This document shows positions 9,478 to 18,921 of a DNA stretch of 64,000 nucleotides, in pieces. The notes beneath the pieces are model-generated. The model worked only from the letters and a program-made list of their open reading frames with translations. It was not told where the DNA came from and did not search any database. Position numbers and translations under genes: made by a program. Positions within the stretch are counted from its first letter, which is position 1. Each line of letters starts with the position of its first letter. Source of the DNA: Moraxella canis (GTDB lineage: Bacteria > Pseudomonadota > Gammaproteobacteria > Pseudomonadales > Moraxellaceae). The stretch spans positions 272,753-336,752 of the forward strand of contig NZ_MUXT01000008.1 in NCBI RefSeq assembly GCF_002014965.1, in the 5' to 3' direction.

Positions 9478-10167
9478 ATGGCTTTATTTATTTTTGATCG
9501 CCTAAATATCCATATCAGCACACCAGATCAGACTCGCACCCTACTTCATCAAGCCAAAGGCAGTATCAACGCTGGACAAAAAATTATCCTAATGGGCGCT
9601 TCAGGGTCTGGCAAGTCGTTATTTTTATCGGCTTTGGCAGGTCAGCTGCCACATGATGGGGATGCTGTGCTGTATTTACCCAATCAAACCCTGTCTTGCT
9701 CAAGCGATCCGCTGTTGTGGCGTGAAAAAGTGGCGCTGATCACCCAAACGCCTGTCATGATCGCTGAGACGGTGATGGATAATTTGAAGCTGCCTTTGAC
9801 TTTCAAGCAGCATCAGGATAAAGTGTTTGATCAAAACTGGCACATCTCTCAGCTCGGCAGATTTGGCAAGACGGCAGAGTTTTTAAATCAAAATATCCAT
9901 ACGCTGTCAGGCGGTGAGCGCCAAATTGTACATTTTTTGCGTACTTTGCAGCTTAGTCCTGCACTTTTACTATTAGATGAGCCGACCGCCGCTCTTGACG
10001 AAAATACCGCTGCCAAGCTCATAGACTGCGTCAATGACTGGGTATCTGATCAGCCCGATCGCGCGGTTATTTGGGTGAGTCATCAGCCGCATCAAGCCAT
10101 AGCGCTGTCTGCTATCAGTTGGTGGATAAAAGACGGTATGCTGATCACTGAAGGGTCGAAACTGTGA
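9478..10167 (+). CDS. fetA: FetA-like ABC transporter ATP-binding protein
   Basis: ATPase of a two-gene ABC exporter. The 229 residues hold Walker A GASGSGKS (G40-S47), a Q-loop (ITQTP), the signature LSGGERQ, Walker B LLLDEPTAALDE and the switch His in WVSHQPHQA. It overlaps the UPF0014/FetB permease by 4 nt (GTGA), which identifies it as FetA/YbbL-type; the E. coli pair has been linked to iron export and oxidative-stress tolerance. The assignment rests on the partner more than on this ATPase itself. No Fur-like box is evident upstream of the operon. Confidence 0.85.
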   Translation: MALFIFDRLNIHISTPDQTRTLLHQAKGSINAGQKIILMGASGSGKSLFLSALAGQLPHDGDAVLYLPNQTLSCSSDPLLWREKVALITQTPVMIAETVMDNLKLPLTFKQHQDKVFDQNWHISQLGRFGKTAEFLNQNIHTLSGGERQIVHFLRTLQLSPALLLLDEPTAALDENTAAKLIDCVNDWVSDQPDRAVIWVSHQPHQAIALSAISWWIKDGMLITEGSKL

Positions 10168-10934
10168 TACTCAGCCTAACAAATGTTGGTATCTCGGCAT
10201 TACTTGTGTTGATAGCCATTGGCATATCGCTTTGGCTGAAGCTTGGGCTTGCCAAGACCCTGACGATTGCAGCGGTGCGTACAGTGGTGCAGCTTAGCTT
10301 GATTGGGCTGATCTTGGCATGGATATTCGCCAAAGAAAGTTGGTATGAGGTGCTTGGTATCTTATCAATCATGACGCTGATTGCCGCCATCTCCGCCAAA
10401 AACCGCATCAAAAGACCCTATCCAGGCTTGCTGATTGATACTTTATTATCGCTTGGGGTGGCGGCATTTGGGGTGACGCTGATCGCCATGCTGATCATTT
10501 TACAAGTGACGCCTTGGTACTCACCGCAGTACATCATTCCGATCTTGGGGCTGATTTTGGGAAATTCTTTGACTGCCATTTCTTTGACCACGGGACGGCT
10601 GATCGATCATCTGCATGATCATCAGGATCAAATTCGCACGCTATTAGCGCTCAGTGCGACGCCTTATGAAGCCTGCCACCATGCCATCATCTCTGCAGTC
10701 AGCGGTGGTATGATGCCTACGATTAATTCGATGATGGTTGTGGGATTGGTGAGCTTACCTGGCATGATGACAGGACAAATCTTGGCAGGCGCCGATCCTA
10801 CCCAAGCGGTGCGATATCAGATTGTGACGATGTTTTTGATATGTGCAAGCAGCGCCATATCGTGTACTTTATCGGCAGTATTTGTGATTCGGCGATTTTT
10901 TGATCGTGAGCTTCGATTGATTTTACCCAAATAA
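10164..10934 (+). CDS. fetB: FetB/UPF0014-family ABC permease
   Basis: Integral inner-membrane permease of the UPF0014 (YbbM/FetB) family. It has 256 residues with about seven hydrophobic segments. The conserved features AVRTVVQLSLIGLIL near the N-terminus, PILGLILGNSLTAISLT in the middle, and the cytoplasmic loop SATPYEACHHAIISAVSGGMMPTINSMMVVGLVSLPGMMTGQIL-like block are all recognisable. It starts at GTG inside the fetA stop codon (GTGA overlap), implying translational coupling. The transported substrate is inferred from the E. coli iron exporter only. A bidirectional terminator begins at its stop codon. Confidence 0.88.
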   Translation: MILSLTNVGISALLVLIAIGISLWLKLGLAKTLTIAAVRTVVQLSLIGLILAWIFAKESWYEVLGILSIMTLIAAISAKNRIKRPYPGLLIDTLLSLGVAAFGVTLIAMLIILQVTPWYSPQYIIPILGLILGNSLTAISLTTGRLIDHLHDHQDQIRTLLALSATPYEACHHAIISAVSGGMMPTINSMMVVGLVSLPGMMTGQILAGADPTQAVRYQIVTMFLICASSAISCTLSAVFVIRRFFDRELRLILPK

Positions 10935-10959
10935 AGACCTGTTAATACAGGTCTTTATT
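10930..10959. terminator. Bidirectional terminator between fetB and the leu operon lipoprotein
   Basis: AATAAAGACCTG / CAGGTCTTTATT with a 6-nt loop. The fetB stop codon lies in the left arm, and the minus-strand lipoprotein gene ends 3 nt beyond the right arm. Confidence 0.85.
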
Positions 10960-10961
10960 GA

Positions 10962-11801
10962 TTAATCAAATGGTGGTAAATATTCTGCTCTTAGCACACC
11001 CTCAAGATCAACAAAAGGAATGATTAGCTCAACAGGTCCCATCGCATACGGGCTTAATACATAAGGATTGTAATACAGCACCAAACCTTGATCGTTGAAA
11101 TAAAAATTATCCGTATACTCTAATGGATAAGTTTCTTTATACTCCTCAGGATCGCCAATGTCAGCTCGGTGGGCGTACAAATACCGATCATACGCCGCTT
11201 GAGTCAGCTCATACAGCCGACCCGCCTCTTTATCATAAGATTGAATCTCAAGATCATAAAGGCTTATCTGAGTGCCAAGCGCCAAGTCATAGATATAATA
11301 AGTGGTCGTCTGCATGCCATGTGCACCGCCCAAATACATATCATCCAAGACGGCAAACTGAGCCAGGGTGCCATGCATGCCAACAAATTGCGGTTCTACA
11401 CTCTGATAATACGGCATAACACCGTTGTCATACATAGATTGACGGGCAAAAGTATCCAAATGGCGTCGAAATTTGATGCGTTCAGGATTATGATCTTGAG
11501 TAATATAAAAATTAAGCGAATCTTGAACCCATTTGGGCTCTAGTGATACCAATTGAATATCAATCGATGGGCAGCCGATCACCGATTCGTGCTCTGATGT
11601 CAGATCAGACGGCTGAGTCTTGGTTTGTGGCTGACAGACGGACGCGACATCATCAGGCAGAGTATAGTCTAGCTCTACCGCTTGAAAGTCTTTAATGCTC
11701 TTAGCTTCTGGATCCGCGGCTGCGACTGGCAGCTTAGAACAAGCTGCCAGTATGAGACAAGCAGGTATGATTTTTATCCAATGATCCATTTGCTTATCCA
11801 T
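10962..11801 (-). CDS. DUF3298/RsiV-like domain lipoprotein
   Basis: A predicted lipoprotein of 279 residues with a lipobox ending ILAAC near residue 20. The C-terminal half has the pattern of the DUF3298 (RsiV/PdaC-like) domain: YLGGAHGMQTTTYYIYDL, then a TQISLYDL segment, and a final block GLVLYYNPYVLSPYAMGP followed by IPF. That domain occurs in envelope-anchored proteins such as anti-sigma factor RsiV, where it binds lysozyme; a lysozyme-inhibitor or sensor role here is only a guess. The ATG at 11801 follows the leuB stop by 2 nt, and a GTG at 11807 overlaps it. It is the last gene of the leu transcript although its function looks unrelated. Confidence 0.72.
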   Translation of the reverse strand: MDKQMDHWIKIIPACLILAACSKLPVAAADPEAKSIKDFQAVELDYTLPDDVASVCQPQTKTQPSDLTSEHESVIGCPSIDIQLVSLEPKWVQDSLNFYITQDHNPERIKFRRHLDTFARQSMYDNGVMPYYQSVEPQFVGMHGTLAQFAVLDDMYLGGAHGMQTTTYYIYDLALGTQISLYDLEIQSYDKEAGRLYELTQAAYDRYLYAHRADIGDPEEYKETYPLEYTDNFYFNDQGLVLYYNPYVLSPYAMGPVELIIPFVDLEGVLRAEYLPPFD

Positions 11802-11803
11802 AA

Positions 11804-12874
11804 TCACAGCGCAGCCACCACCTCATCACCCATCTGTGAACAAGACACGAGTGTCGTGCCGTCTTCATAAATATCCCCTGTGCGATAGCCTTTTTCTAGC
11901 ACTTTTTGCACCGCCTGCTCTATCTGCCCTGCACGCTGTTCATCATTTAGGCTGTATCTGACGAGCATGGCAAGCGATAAAATGGTCGCCAGTGGATTGG
12001 CTTTGTCCTGCCCTGCGATATCAGGGGCTGAACCGTGGCTAGGCTCATATAAACCCTTGCCAGTTTCGTTGAGACTTGCTGACGGTAGCATGCCGATAGA
12101 GCCTGTCAGCATAGACGCTTGGTCGGATAAAATATCGCCAAAGATATTGCCTGTGGCAATCACATCAAACTGCTTGGGATTTTTGACCAGTTGCATGGCG
12201 GCATTATCCACATACATGTGGCTAAGCTCAACATCAGGATACTCTTTGCCCACTTCTGTAAAAATCTCTTTCCAAAGCTCGGTAGTTTCTAGTACATTGG
12301 CTTTATCCACGCTGCACAGTTTTTTATTACGCTTTTGAGCCGCTTCAAACGACACTTTGGCGATGCGGCGAATCTCACTCTCGCTGTATTTCATGGTGTT
12401 AAAGCCTTCACGCTCTCCACTGTCAAGCGTGCGAATGCCCCTAGGCTCACCAAAATAAATATCACCCGTCAGCTCACGCACAATTAAAATATCCAAACCT
12501 GCGACAATTTCAGGCTTTAAGGTAGAAGCACCCGCCAGCTCTTTGTACAAAATGGCAGGACGCAAATTGGCAAATAAATTCAAATCCTTACGAATCGCAA
12601 GTAAGCCACGCTCAGGACGCACGCTTCGCTCCAAGTTGTCATATTGTGGGCTGCCCACTGCCCCCAAAAGCACTGCATCCGCCTTTTGACACAGCTCTTG
12701 GGTTTGGCTTGGATATGGCGAACCATAAGCATCATAGGCTTCACCGCCCAATTTGCCGTACTCGTAAGACACATCAAGCCCTTGCTCGATGAGCTTGTCT
12801 AGCACTTTGACGGCTTGGGCGACAATCTCAGGTCCGATACCGTCGCCGTTTAGGATTGCGATTTTTTTGGTCAT
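11804..12874 (-). CDS. leuB: 3-isopropylmalate dehydrogenase
   Basis: NAD-dependent oxidative decarboxylation of 3-isopropylmalate in leucine synthesis. The 356 residues include the family start ([14 protein letters not shown]), the substrate-binding arginines around [21 protein letters not shown], the catalytic Tyr in MKYSESEI, Lys in SVDKANVLE, and the metal/NAD motif [15 protein letters not shown] followed by [12 protein letters not shown]. The start overlaps the end of the membrane ORF upstream by 4 nt (ATGA). It belongs to the leuC-leuD-ORF-leuB cluster. Confidence 0.97.
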   Translation of the reverse strand: MTKKIAILNGDGIGPEIVAQAVKVLDKLIEQGLDVSYEYGKLGGEAYDAYGSPYPSQTQELCQKADAVLLGAVGSPQYDNLERSVRPERGLLAIRKDLNLFANLRPAILYKELAGASTLKPEIVAGLDILIVRELTGDIYFGEPRGIRTLDSGEREGFNTMKYSESEIRRIAKVSFEAAQKRNKKLCSVDKANVLETTELWKEIFTEVGKEYPDVELSHMYVDNAAMQLVKNPKQFDVIATGNIFGDILSDQASMLTGSIGMLPSASLNETGKGLYEPSHGSAPDIAGQDKANPLATILSLAMLVRYSLNDEQRAGQIEQAVQKVLEKGYRTGDIYEDGTTLVSCSQMGDEVVAAL

Positions 12875-13275
12875 ATGGTATTTTCCTTTTGTAAAGGTTG
12901 AAAAAGAGCGAAGATAAAAAACAAAAATGCATTATAAATGATACTAACCACCATGCCAGTGATTGGGGCTAATGCTCTGCCTGTATCATTTGACTTTCTC
13001 AATAAAAGCTCTTCAACTTCTGCTGTCATTTCATCGGGCGTAAAAAAGTCATTGCCATCTAAATCAAATTGACTTAATTGATAATCAAGGTGCCATGAAA
13101 CGATAAATACATTAAATTGAACAAGCAACCAACATATGATTATGGATATAAACATTACTAACCAAAGTGATGTTTTTGGCACAAATATATAACGAATAAA
13201 ACAACATATAAATGGCATGATAAAGCACATAAATACAACAAACCATACAATGCCATTTATAATACTTTCATTCAT
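12871..13275 (-). CDS. Small membrane protein with an EF-hand-like loop, inside the leu operon
   Basis: An unrecognised protein of 134 residues. Two hydrophobic segments occupy about 5-60 and a third is near 110-125. Between them lies a soluble stretch with [13 protein letters not shown], which resembles a calcium-binding EF-hand loop (D-x-D-G-N-x-F). It is joined on both sides by overlaps: TGATG with leuD and ATGA with leuB, so it is translated as part of the leu operon. Its composition is more AT-rich and hydrophobic than its neighbours. No leucine-pathway function is suggested by the sequence. Confidence 0.8.
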   Translation of the reverse strand: MNESIINGIVWFVVFMCFIMPFICCFIRYIFVPKTSLWLVMFISIIICWLLVQFNVFIVSWHLDYQLSQFDLDGNDFFTPDEMTAEVEELLLRKSNDTGRALAPITGMVVSIIYNAFLFFIFALFQPLQKENTI

Positions 13276-13925
13276 CAGTTTTGTAATTCTCTAAACACCC
13301 ACGGTCTTTCTTTCTTTGCCTTCTCTTCAAAGGCTTTGATATCATCACTGTCTTGTAAGGTCAAACCGATATCATCAAGCCCATTTAATAAACAGTGCTT
13401 ACGGAACGCATCCACTTCAAAATGATACGCTTTACCGCTTGGAGTCATTACTTTTTGGTTTTGTAAATCCACCGTAAGCTCATAGCCGACAGTCTCAAAG
13501 CATTCATTGAAAATCTCATCCACTTCGCTCTCGGTGAGTATCACAGGGAGCATGCCATTTTTAAAGCTATTATTATAAAAAATATCGGCAAAACTTGGGG
13601 CAATCACCGTGCGAAATCCAAATTCATTTAATGCCCAAGGGGCATGCTCACGGCTAGACCCACAGCCAAAATTACTGCGAGCCAGTAAAATGGTTGCTCC
13701 CTGATAGCGTTCTTGGTTTAGGACAAAGTCGGGATTTTTTGGGCGTTTTGAGATGTCTTGACCCAAACAGCCTTCATCAAGATAACGCAATTCATCAAAC
13801 AAATTATCGCCAAAGCCTGTGCGTTTGATAGACTTTAAAAACTGCTTAGGGATAATCAAATCGGTGTCGACATTGGCACGGTCAAGTGGGGCAACAATGC
13901 CAATTTCGGTGGTGTATTGTTTCAT
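13275..13925 (-). CDS. leuD: 3-isopropylmalate dehydratase small subunit
   Basis: The swivel-domain subunit of isopropylmalate isomerase. The 216 residues show [14 protein letters not shown], the loop [14 protein letters not shown] that approaches the active site, and the C-terminal IGLTLQ(D) segment typical of LeuD. It follows leuC by 158 nt on the same strand and touches the next ORF through TGATG. A function without LeuC is not expected. Confidence 0.97.
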   Translation of the reverse strand: MKQYTTEIGIVAPLDRANVDTDLIIPKQFLKSIKRTGFGDNLFDELRYLDEGCLGQDISKRPKNPDFVLNQERYQGATILLARSNFGCGSSREHAPWALNEFGFRTVIAPSFADIFYNNSFKNGMLPVILTESEVDEIFNECFETVGYELTVDLQNQKVMTPSGKAYHFEVDAFRKHCLLNGLDDIGLTLQDSDDIKAFEEKAKKERPWVFRELQN

Positions 13926-14083
13926 TATTTTTCTCCAAAAGACGGTTATATTGATACATTAATCAGCGGTATGGATGCACTGATGTGCTTATGAATCATC
14001 ATAATATTGGCTTACTTAAGCTCATTTCATGCCAAATGACCAATTTTTAACCCGTGATTAAGTATCCTAAACTTATTTAGACA

Positions 14084-15502
14084 CTAAAACGACCGCACAT
14101 CCACAAAATGCCCTGCAATCGCTGCTGCCGCTGCCATGGCAGGCGACACCAAGTGCGTGCGTCCGCCATTACCTTGGCGACCTTCAAAATTGCGGTTAGA
14201 TGTGCTGGCACAGTGCTCTTGGGGTTCAAGTTTATCGGCATTCATGGCAAGACACATTGAGCAGCCTGGCTCTCGCCATTCAAACCCTGCATCAAGGAAG
14301 ATTTTATCCAAACCTTCGCTTTCGGCTTGCTGCTTGACCAGTCCTGAACCTGGCACAATCATCGCTTGCTTGACACTGCTTGCTACCTTGCGACCTTTGA
14401 CCACATCAGCAGCAGCTCGGATGTCTTCGATGCGTGAGTTGGTGCATGAGCCGATGAACACACGGTCAAGCTTGATATCCGCCAATGCCTGTCCTGCCGT
14501 CAGACCCATATACTCATAGGCTCGTGTCCAGTCGTTACGCTGTACATCGTCTTTTGCTTGTTCAAGGGTTGGCACATTTTGGGTAACGGCAATGACCATT
14601 TCAGGCGATGTACCCCAAGAGACTTGCGGCTCAATGTCTTCGCCATTCATCACAATGACGGTATCAAAATAAGCATCTTCATCAGAATGCAAAGTATTCC
14701 AGTAGCTGACCGCCTTTTCCCAGTTGTCGCCTGTGGGGGCATAAGGTCGGTCTTTGACATACTCAATGGTCTTATCATCCACCGCCACCAAGCCGACACG
14801 CGCACCGCCTTCGATTGCCATATTACACACGGTCATCCGCCCTTCTATGGACATGTCGCGAAACACCTGACCGCCAAATTCTATGGCATAGCCTGTACCA
14901 CCTGCTGTGCCGATTTTACCGATAATGGCAAGCACCACATCTTTTGGCGTTACGCCCTTGCCCAATTTGCCGTCCACACGCACAAGCATGTTTTTCATTT
15001 TTTTGGCGACCAAGCACTGTGTGGCAAGCACATGCTCTACTTCTGATGTGCCAATGCCATGAGCCAAGCAGCCCAACGCCCCATGCGTGGCAGTATGGCT
15101 ATCGCCGCAGACCACGGTCATGCCTGGTAAGGTCAAGCCCTGCTCTGGTCCTACAACGTGCACGATGCCTTGACGAATGTCATTGATGCCAAACTCTACG
15201 ATATTAAAGGTGTTGCAATTGTCATCAAGCGTTTGCACCTGAATGCGTGAAGTTTCATCTTTGATGCCGTCAATGCCTTGCTCACGCTCTTTTTTGGAAG
15301 TGGGCACATTATGGTCAGGAGTAGCGATGTTCGCCGACAGACGCCACGGCGTACGATTTGCCAACTGTAAACCTTCAAAAGCCTGTGGTGATGTCACTTC
15401 ATGCAAAAGCTGACGGTCAATATAAATCAGTGATGAGCCGTCATCACGCTGCTTGACCAAGTGATCATCCCAAAGCTTGTCGTATAGGGTTTTGCCTGCC
15501 AT
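14084..15502 (-). CDS. leuC: 3-isopropylmalate dehydratase large subunit
   Basis: The [4Fe-4S] catalytic subunit of isopropylmalate isomerase, 472 residues, as expected for the bacterial family. Visible motifs are [32 protein letters not shown], the first cluster ligand in [16 protein letters not shown], and the paired cysteines in [29 protein letters not shown] closes the protein. The start ATG at 15502 has GGAG 7 nt upstream. It is the first gene of the operon, with an extended -10 promoter about 100 nt upstream and a LysR gene beyond a small ORF on the other strand. Confidence 0.97.
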   Translation of the reverse strand: MAGKTLYDKLWDDHLVKQRDDGSSLIYIDRQLLHEVTSPQAFEGLQLANRTPWRLSANIATPDHNVPTSKKEREQGIDGIKDETSRIQVQTLDDNCNTFNIVEFGINDIRQGIVHVVGPEQGLTLPGMTVVCGDSHTATHGALGCLAHGIGTSEVEHVLATQCLVAKKMKNMLVRVDGKLGKGVTPKDVVLAIIGKIGTAGGTGYAIEFGGQVFRDMSIEGRMTVCNMAIEGGARVGLVAVDDKTIEYVKDRPYAPTGDNWEKAVSYWNTLHSDEDAYFDTVIVMNGEDIEPQVSWGTSPEMVIAVTQNVPTLEQAKDDVQRNDWTRAYEYMGLTAGQALADIKLDRVFIGSCTNSRIEDIRAAADVVKGRKVASSVKQAMIVPGSGLVKQQAESEGLDKIFLDAGFEWREPGCSMCLAMNADKLEPQEHCASTSNRNFEGRQGNGGRTHLVSPAMAAAAAIAGHFVDVRSF

Positions 15503-15605
15503 AGTTTATTCTCCAAATCCACTGGCTAAAAGCCTTTGTTAATACACCTAAGTGATGCGGTGGCTATGTAGCTGCCAATGCCACTCAGTTTAATTGATAA
15601 TCAGA

Positions 15606-15614
15606 ATTATAGCA
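15606..15614 (-). promoter_or_regulatory. Extended -10 promoter of the leuCD-ORF-leuB operon
   Basis: On the minus strand TGCTATAAT gives a perfect -10 hexamer with a TGN extension. Transcription would start near 15599, leaving a leader of about 97 nt. No good -35 hexamer lies at the usual distance, as is common for LysR-activated promoters. Confidence 0.6.
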
Positions 15615-15633
15615 AAAGATAATTAATAATAAT

Positions 15634-15654
15634 AATTTATATTTTTTATAAATT
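15634..15654. promoter_or_regulatory. AT-rich dyad overlapping the leuC -35 region
   Basis: AATTTATA / TATAAATT arms separated by five T residues, centred about 45 bp upstream of the predicted leuC transcription start. It can be read as a T-N11-A element and so may be an activation site for a LysR protein. AT-rich chance symmetry is possible. Confidence 0.35.
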
Positions 15655-15686
15655 TAAAAACTTTTTAGAATGGTTAATTTGACCGT

Positions 15687-15707
15687 CTAAGAATATTCAT
15701 CACTTAG
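15687..15707. promoter_or_regulatory. Candidate LysR binding dyad (CTAAG-N11-CTTAG)
   Basis: A perfect 5-bp dyad with an 11-bp spacer, in the intergenic region between leuC (-) and the small membrane ORF and LysR gene (+). The spacing matches the T-N11-A class of LysR sites. It is centred about 98 bp upstream of the predicted leuC start site. Confidence 0.45.
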
Positions 15708-15798
15708 TTATTGTACATTTGGTAAATTTTTGTTAATTTAGGTAATAACGATTGATCGGTATTTTCTTAGCCTTGTGTGCTTTATTAGGAGTCAAACT

Positions 15799-16104
15799 GT
15801 GCTCATCTACTTTGTTTCGGCAGTGATATTTTTCTTTATTTTATCGGTCGGATTATATATCACTCGTCGTCATGGCGTGCGTTCACAAAAAGTCATCGTA
15901 AGACTCTGCTTGATTGGTTTTTTATGCCAAATTTTAATTAATTGGCTGTTTTGGGGCGACGGCGTGATTTACAATCCATTTAGCGCCACAGGCTCAGTCG
16001 ATAGAACTGGCTTGGCATTTTTGGTGTTATGTTTGATCAGCATTTTTTGCTACGCTTCTTTATTGATGCTTTTATATAAAGCCAATGATTTTTATAATGA
16101 ATAA
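15799..16104 (+). CDS. Small hydrophobic membrane protein
   Basis: An unrecognised 101-residue protein with three predicted membrane segments (about residues 2-20, 32-50 and 68-90) and positively charged loops (TRRHGVRSQK), which suggests inner-membrane insertion. The start is a GTG at 15799 with AGGAG 7 nt upstream; a longer frame from 15775 lacks such a site. It lies between the leu promoter and the LysR gene, both close by, and may be co-transcribed with the regulator. No motif points to a function. Confidence 0.7.
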   Translation: MLIYFVSAVIFFFILSVGLYITRRHGVRSQKVIVRLCLIGFLCQILINWLFWGDGVIYNPFSATGSVDRTGLAFLVLCLISIFCYASLLMLLYKANDFYNE

Positions 16105-16189
16105 TCCTTGATCGCTGAAGCTTGACAATAATCATTCCTTAAAATTTTTATTGCAAAACTTTTTGGAATATATTAAGCTAATATTAACA

Positions 16190-16202
16190 CAGCAATATGC
16201 TG
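16190..16202. repeat. Inverted repeat before the LysR gene
   Basis: CAGCA-ATA-TGCTG, a perfect 5-bp dyad with a 3-bp centre, ending 27 bp before the LysR start codon. It may be an autoregulatory site or a leader hairpin. Confidence 0.35.
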
Positions 16203-16229
16203 ACATTTATTGATATGTTGGGTTAAGCG

Positions 16230-17102
16230 ATGAATACCACAAATCTTGCTACTTTTGTAGCAGTCATGCAGACAGGTAGCATCTCTGGTGCTGCCGAAAA
16301 GCTTTATATCACGCAGCCTGCCGTGAGTAAGCGCATTAAAAATCTGGAAGATGAATTTGGGACGGTGTTGTTTGATACGGTTGGTCGCAGCATTATCCCA
16401 ACGGCTGCTGCACATGATTTACTTCCTTTTGTACGGCGATGGCTTGACGATTACGAAGCCTGTAAGGCAAGCTTGCAACACGCCAAAGAAGTCGCTTCTG
16501 GTCGATTGGTGATTGGTACCAGTCATCATATTGGACTTCACCACCTTGCGCCGGTGCTTAAAAGATTTATTCAGACCTATCCGGCGGTTCAGCTTGAAGT
16601 TCGGTTTGTTGATTCTGAAGAAGCTCATAAGGCAGTGCTTGAAGGTGAAATTTCTTTGGCTTTCTTGACACTGCCGCCGACCTATGATCGACGCCTAAAT
16701 TATCATACCCTATGGAGCGATCCTTTATATTTTGTGACAGGCACGCTTAGCCCTTTGGCTCAAAAATCCAAGGTCAGTTTACTTCAGTTGGCGCATTATC
16801 CAGCGATTTTGCCAGCTGCCAATACCTTCACCAGTCAGATCACTTTGGCTGAATTTGCCAAGCATAATTTACGCCCATATGCGACCATGAGCACCAATCC
16901 TCTGGAGTCCATTCGTATGCTCGTCTCGGTCGGCTTGGGCTGGTCAGTATTACCCGAAACGCTGATTAACCAGGACTTGATCAAAATTGATATGGCAGAA
17001 AATATCGAGCTTCAAAGGCATTTAGGTTTGGTTACCAATCCCAATTTGACTCGATCCGCCAGCATGCAAGCTTTATTATCCATGCTATCTATCGATGACT
17101 AA
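16230..17102 (+). CDS. LysR-family transcriptional regulator, probable leucine-operon regulator
   Basis: A 290-residue LysR protein. The helix-turn-helix (about 3-62) reads TFVAVMQTGSISGAAEKLYITQPAVSKRIKNLE, followed by the linker helix and a two-lobed effector domain starting at RLVIGTSHHIGLHHLAPVL. The family is certain. The leucine link is inference from position: the divergent leuC promoter lies about 600 bp away across one small ORF, with a CTAAG-N11-CTTAG dyad in between. LysR-type activators of leu genes that respond to pathway intermediates are known in other proteobacteria. A bidirectional terminator follows. Confidence 0.88.
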   Translation: MNTTNLATFVAVMQTGSISGAAEKLYITQPAVSKRIKNLEDEFGTVLFDTVGRSIIPTAAAHDLLPFVRRWLDDYEACKASLQHAKEVASGRLVIGTSHHIGLHHLAPVLKRFIQTYPAVQLEVRFVDSEEAHKAVLEGEISLAFLTLPPTYDRRLNYHTLWSDPLYFVTGTLSPLAQKSKVSLLQLAHYPAILPAANTFTSQITLAEFAKHNLRPYATMSTNPLESIRMLVSVGLGWSVLPETLINQDLIKIDMAENIELQRHLGLVTNPNLTRSASMQALLSMLSIDD

Positions 17103-17103
17103 T

Positions 17104-17136
17104 AAAAAACCAGCCAAATGAGACGGCTGGTTTTTT
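17104..17136. terminator. Bidirectional terminator between the LysR gene and ruvA
   Basis: AAAAAACCAGCC / GGCTGGTTTTTT with a 9-nt loop. It is symmetrical, so it serves the convergent LysR (+) and ruvA (-) genes. Confidence 0.9.
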
Positions 17137-17149
17137 ATGCTTAATATCT

Positions 17150-17764
17150 TTAAAATCCCGAAAGCTGACGCAGTGCTGCTTTTAGTAGATCAGAAGTATT
17201 GTTGATCTCATCGGATTGAGCATTTTTGATGGCTGCTTGCGCTTCCTTTTCTTTATAACCCAAATTCATCAAAGCACTTTCAACTTCAGCGATGATCAGC
17301 ATGGAGTTATCGGCGGACTTGTCAAATAAGCCTTCTGCTGTCATTGGCTGCATTTCCCCAAACTCATTGAGCCTACCTTTCAAATCAAGCAAAATACGCT
17401 GAGCGGTTTTTTTGCCGATACCGGGCACACGCACCAAAGCTGAATCATAATCTGTTTCAACGGCATGTTTGATCTCGGCAGCGCTCAGGGTTGACAACAT
17501 TGCCAACGCCATTTTAGCGCCTACGCCATTGATTTTGATAAGTTTTCTAAAAATATCACGGTCATGACGATCCACAAAGCCAAACAAGCTCATGGCATCT
17601 TCGCGGACATGGTGATGTACATAGATAGCAGTCTGCACACCAATGGTCAGCTGACAAAAGCTAGGTATGGGAAACTCGATCTCGTAACCCACACCACTTG
17701 ACGTCATAATACAAGCCACAGGTGCATTAAGGTACTGCACCTGACCTGAGATCATACTGATCAT
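17150..17764 (-). CDS. ruvA: Holliday junction DNA helicase subunit RuvA
   Basis: Binds the four-way junction and loads the RuvB motor. The 204 residues have domain I (OB-like, 1-65, ending [15 protein letters not shown]), the helix-hairpin-helix pair in domain II ([17 protein letters not shown] and [23 protein letters not shown]), a flexible linker, and the small RuvB-binding domain III at the C-terminus ([17 protein letters not shown]). The ATG at 17764 overlaps the fba stop as ATGA, so translation is probably coupled to the aldolase. ruvB and ruvC are not in the window, unlike the common ruvCAB order. Confidence 0.96.
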   Translation of the reverse strand: MISMISGQVQYLNAPVACIMTSSGVGYEIEFPIPSFCQLTIGVQTAIYVHHHVREDAMSLFGFVDRHDRDIFRKLIKINGVGAKMALAMLSTLSAAEIKHAVETDYDSALVRVPGIGKKTAQRILLDLKGRLNEFGEMQPMTAEGLFDKSADNSMLIIAEVESALMNLGYKEKEAQAAIKNAQSDEINNTSDLLKAALRQLSGF

Positions 17765-18798
17765 TGATAATAATCAACCATTTTTTCTAAGCTGATTGGG
17801 CGAATCTTGCTTGCGTTACCTGCAGCACCGAAAGCTTCGTAGCGAGCAACACAAATCTCTTCCATCGCCTTCATTGACGCTGCCAGATATTTACGCGGAT
17901 CAAACTCCGCTGGATGATCATTCAAAAACTTGCGGATTGCGCCTGTGCTTGCCAAGCGTAAGTCGGTATCGATATTGATTTTACGCACGCCATGCTTGAT
18001 CGCCTCAACCAGCTGCTCAACAGGAACGCCATAAGTTTCACCAATATTACCACCGTTTTCGTTGATAATTTTTAGCCATTCTTGAGGGACTGAGCTTGAG
18101 CCATGCATGACAATATGAGTATTTGGCAGAGCTTCGTGAATTTCTTTAATACGATCAATCGCCAAAATATCACCTGTTGGTGGGCGAGTGAATTTGTAAG
18201 CACCATGAGAAGTACCAACCGCGATGGCAAGCGCATCCACATTCGTATCAGCGACAAATCGGCGCGCTTCTTCTACAGAAGTAAGTAGCTGACTGTGATC
18301 CAAGACACCTTCGGCGCCCACACCATCTTCCTCGCCTGCCATGCCAGTCTCAAGACTACCAAGCACACCGATCTCACCTTCGACAGACACACCACAAGCA
18401 TGTGCCATCTTAACAACTTCTCGTGTTACTGCGACATTGTAGTCATAATCAGCTGGTGTCTTACCGTCTTCTCGTAATGATCCATCCATCATCACTGAGC
18501 TAAATCCCAACTGAATGGAGCGCTGACAAACCGCAGGACTGGTGCCATGATCCTGATGCATGACCACAGGAATATGAGGCCACTCTTCAATCGCCGATAA
18601 AATCAAATGGCGCAAAAATGGTGCACCAGCGTATTTGCGCGCACCTGCAGAAGCTTGTACGATCACGGGAGAATCGGTTTTATCGGCGGCCATCATGATG
18701 GCGCGCATTTGCTCTAGGTTATTGACATTAAACGCGGGCAAACCATAACTATGCTCGCCTGCGTGATCTAATAATTGGCGTAGAGAAACCAATGCCAT
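17761..18798 (-). CDS. fba: Class II fructose-bisphosphate aldolase
   Basis: Zinc-dependent cleavage of fructose 1,6-bisphosphate to the two triose phosphates, or the reverse. The 345 residues belong to the class II Calvin-type subfamily: AFNVNNLEQ, the catalytic Asp and zinc His in [28 protein letters not shown], the His in [21 protein letters not shown] and the phosphate-binding KINIDTDLR. It lies downstream of pgk and the small lipoprotein on the same strand, with a terminator before it, and shares a stop/start overlap with ruvA. Confidence 0.96.
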   Translation of the reverse strand: MALVSLRQLLDHAGEHSYGLPAFNVNNLEQMRAIMMAADKTDSPVIVQASAGARKYAGAPFLRHLILSAIEEWPHIPVVMHQDHGTSPAVCQRSIQLGFSSVMMDGSLREDGKTPADYDYNVAVTREVVKMAHACGVSVEGEIGVLGSLETGMAGEEDGVGAEGVLDHSQLLTSVEEARRFVADTNVDALAIAVGTSHGAYKFTRPPTGDILAIDRIKEIHEALPNTHIVMHGSSSVPQEWLKIINENGGNIGETYGVPVEQLVEAIKHGVRKINIDTDLRLASTGAIRKFLNDHPAEFDPRKYLAASMKAMEEICVARYEAFGAAGNASKIRPISLEKMVDYYQ

Positions 18799-18875
18799 AA
18801 TAGTCTCCTAAAAATAATAAAAAATATAGGTGGATTATACCATAAGCTAAGATTTTGCACCAAGTTAATTGCAAT

Positions 18876-18903
18876 AAAAAAGCCGACCTCAAAGGTCGAC
18901 TTT
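18876..18903 (-). terminator. Terminator after the Ala-rich lipoprotein gene
   Basis: On the minus strand, GTCGACC / GGTCGGC arms (one wobble pair) followed by TTTTTT. It separates the lipoprotein transcript from fba. Confidence 0.85.
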
Positions 18904-18921
18904 CAGTAAAATTAGGACAAA

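Noticed and set aside
15503-15600. Possible leucine attenuator in the leuC leader, with a GTGGC/GCCAC pairing
   Set aside because: There is no start codon with a run of leucine codons and no terminator-type hairpin with a T run.
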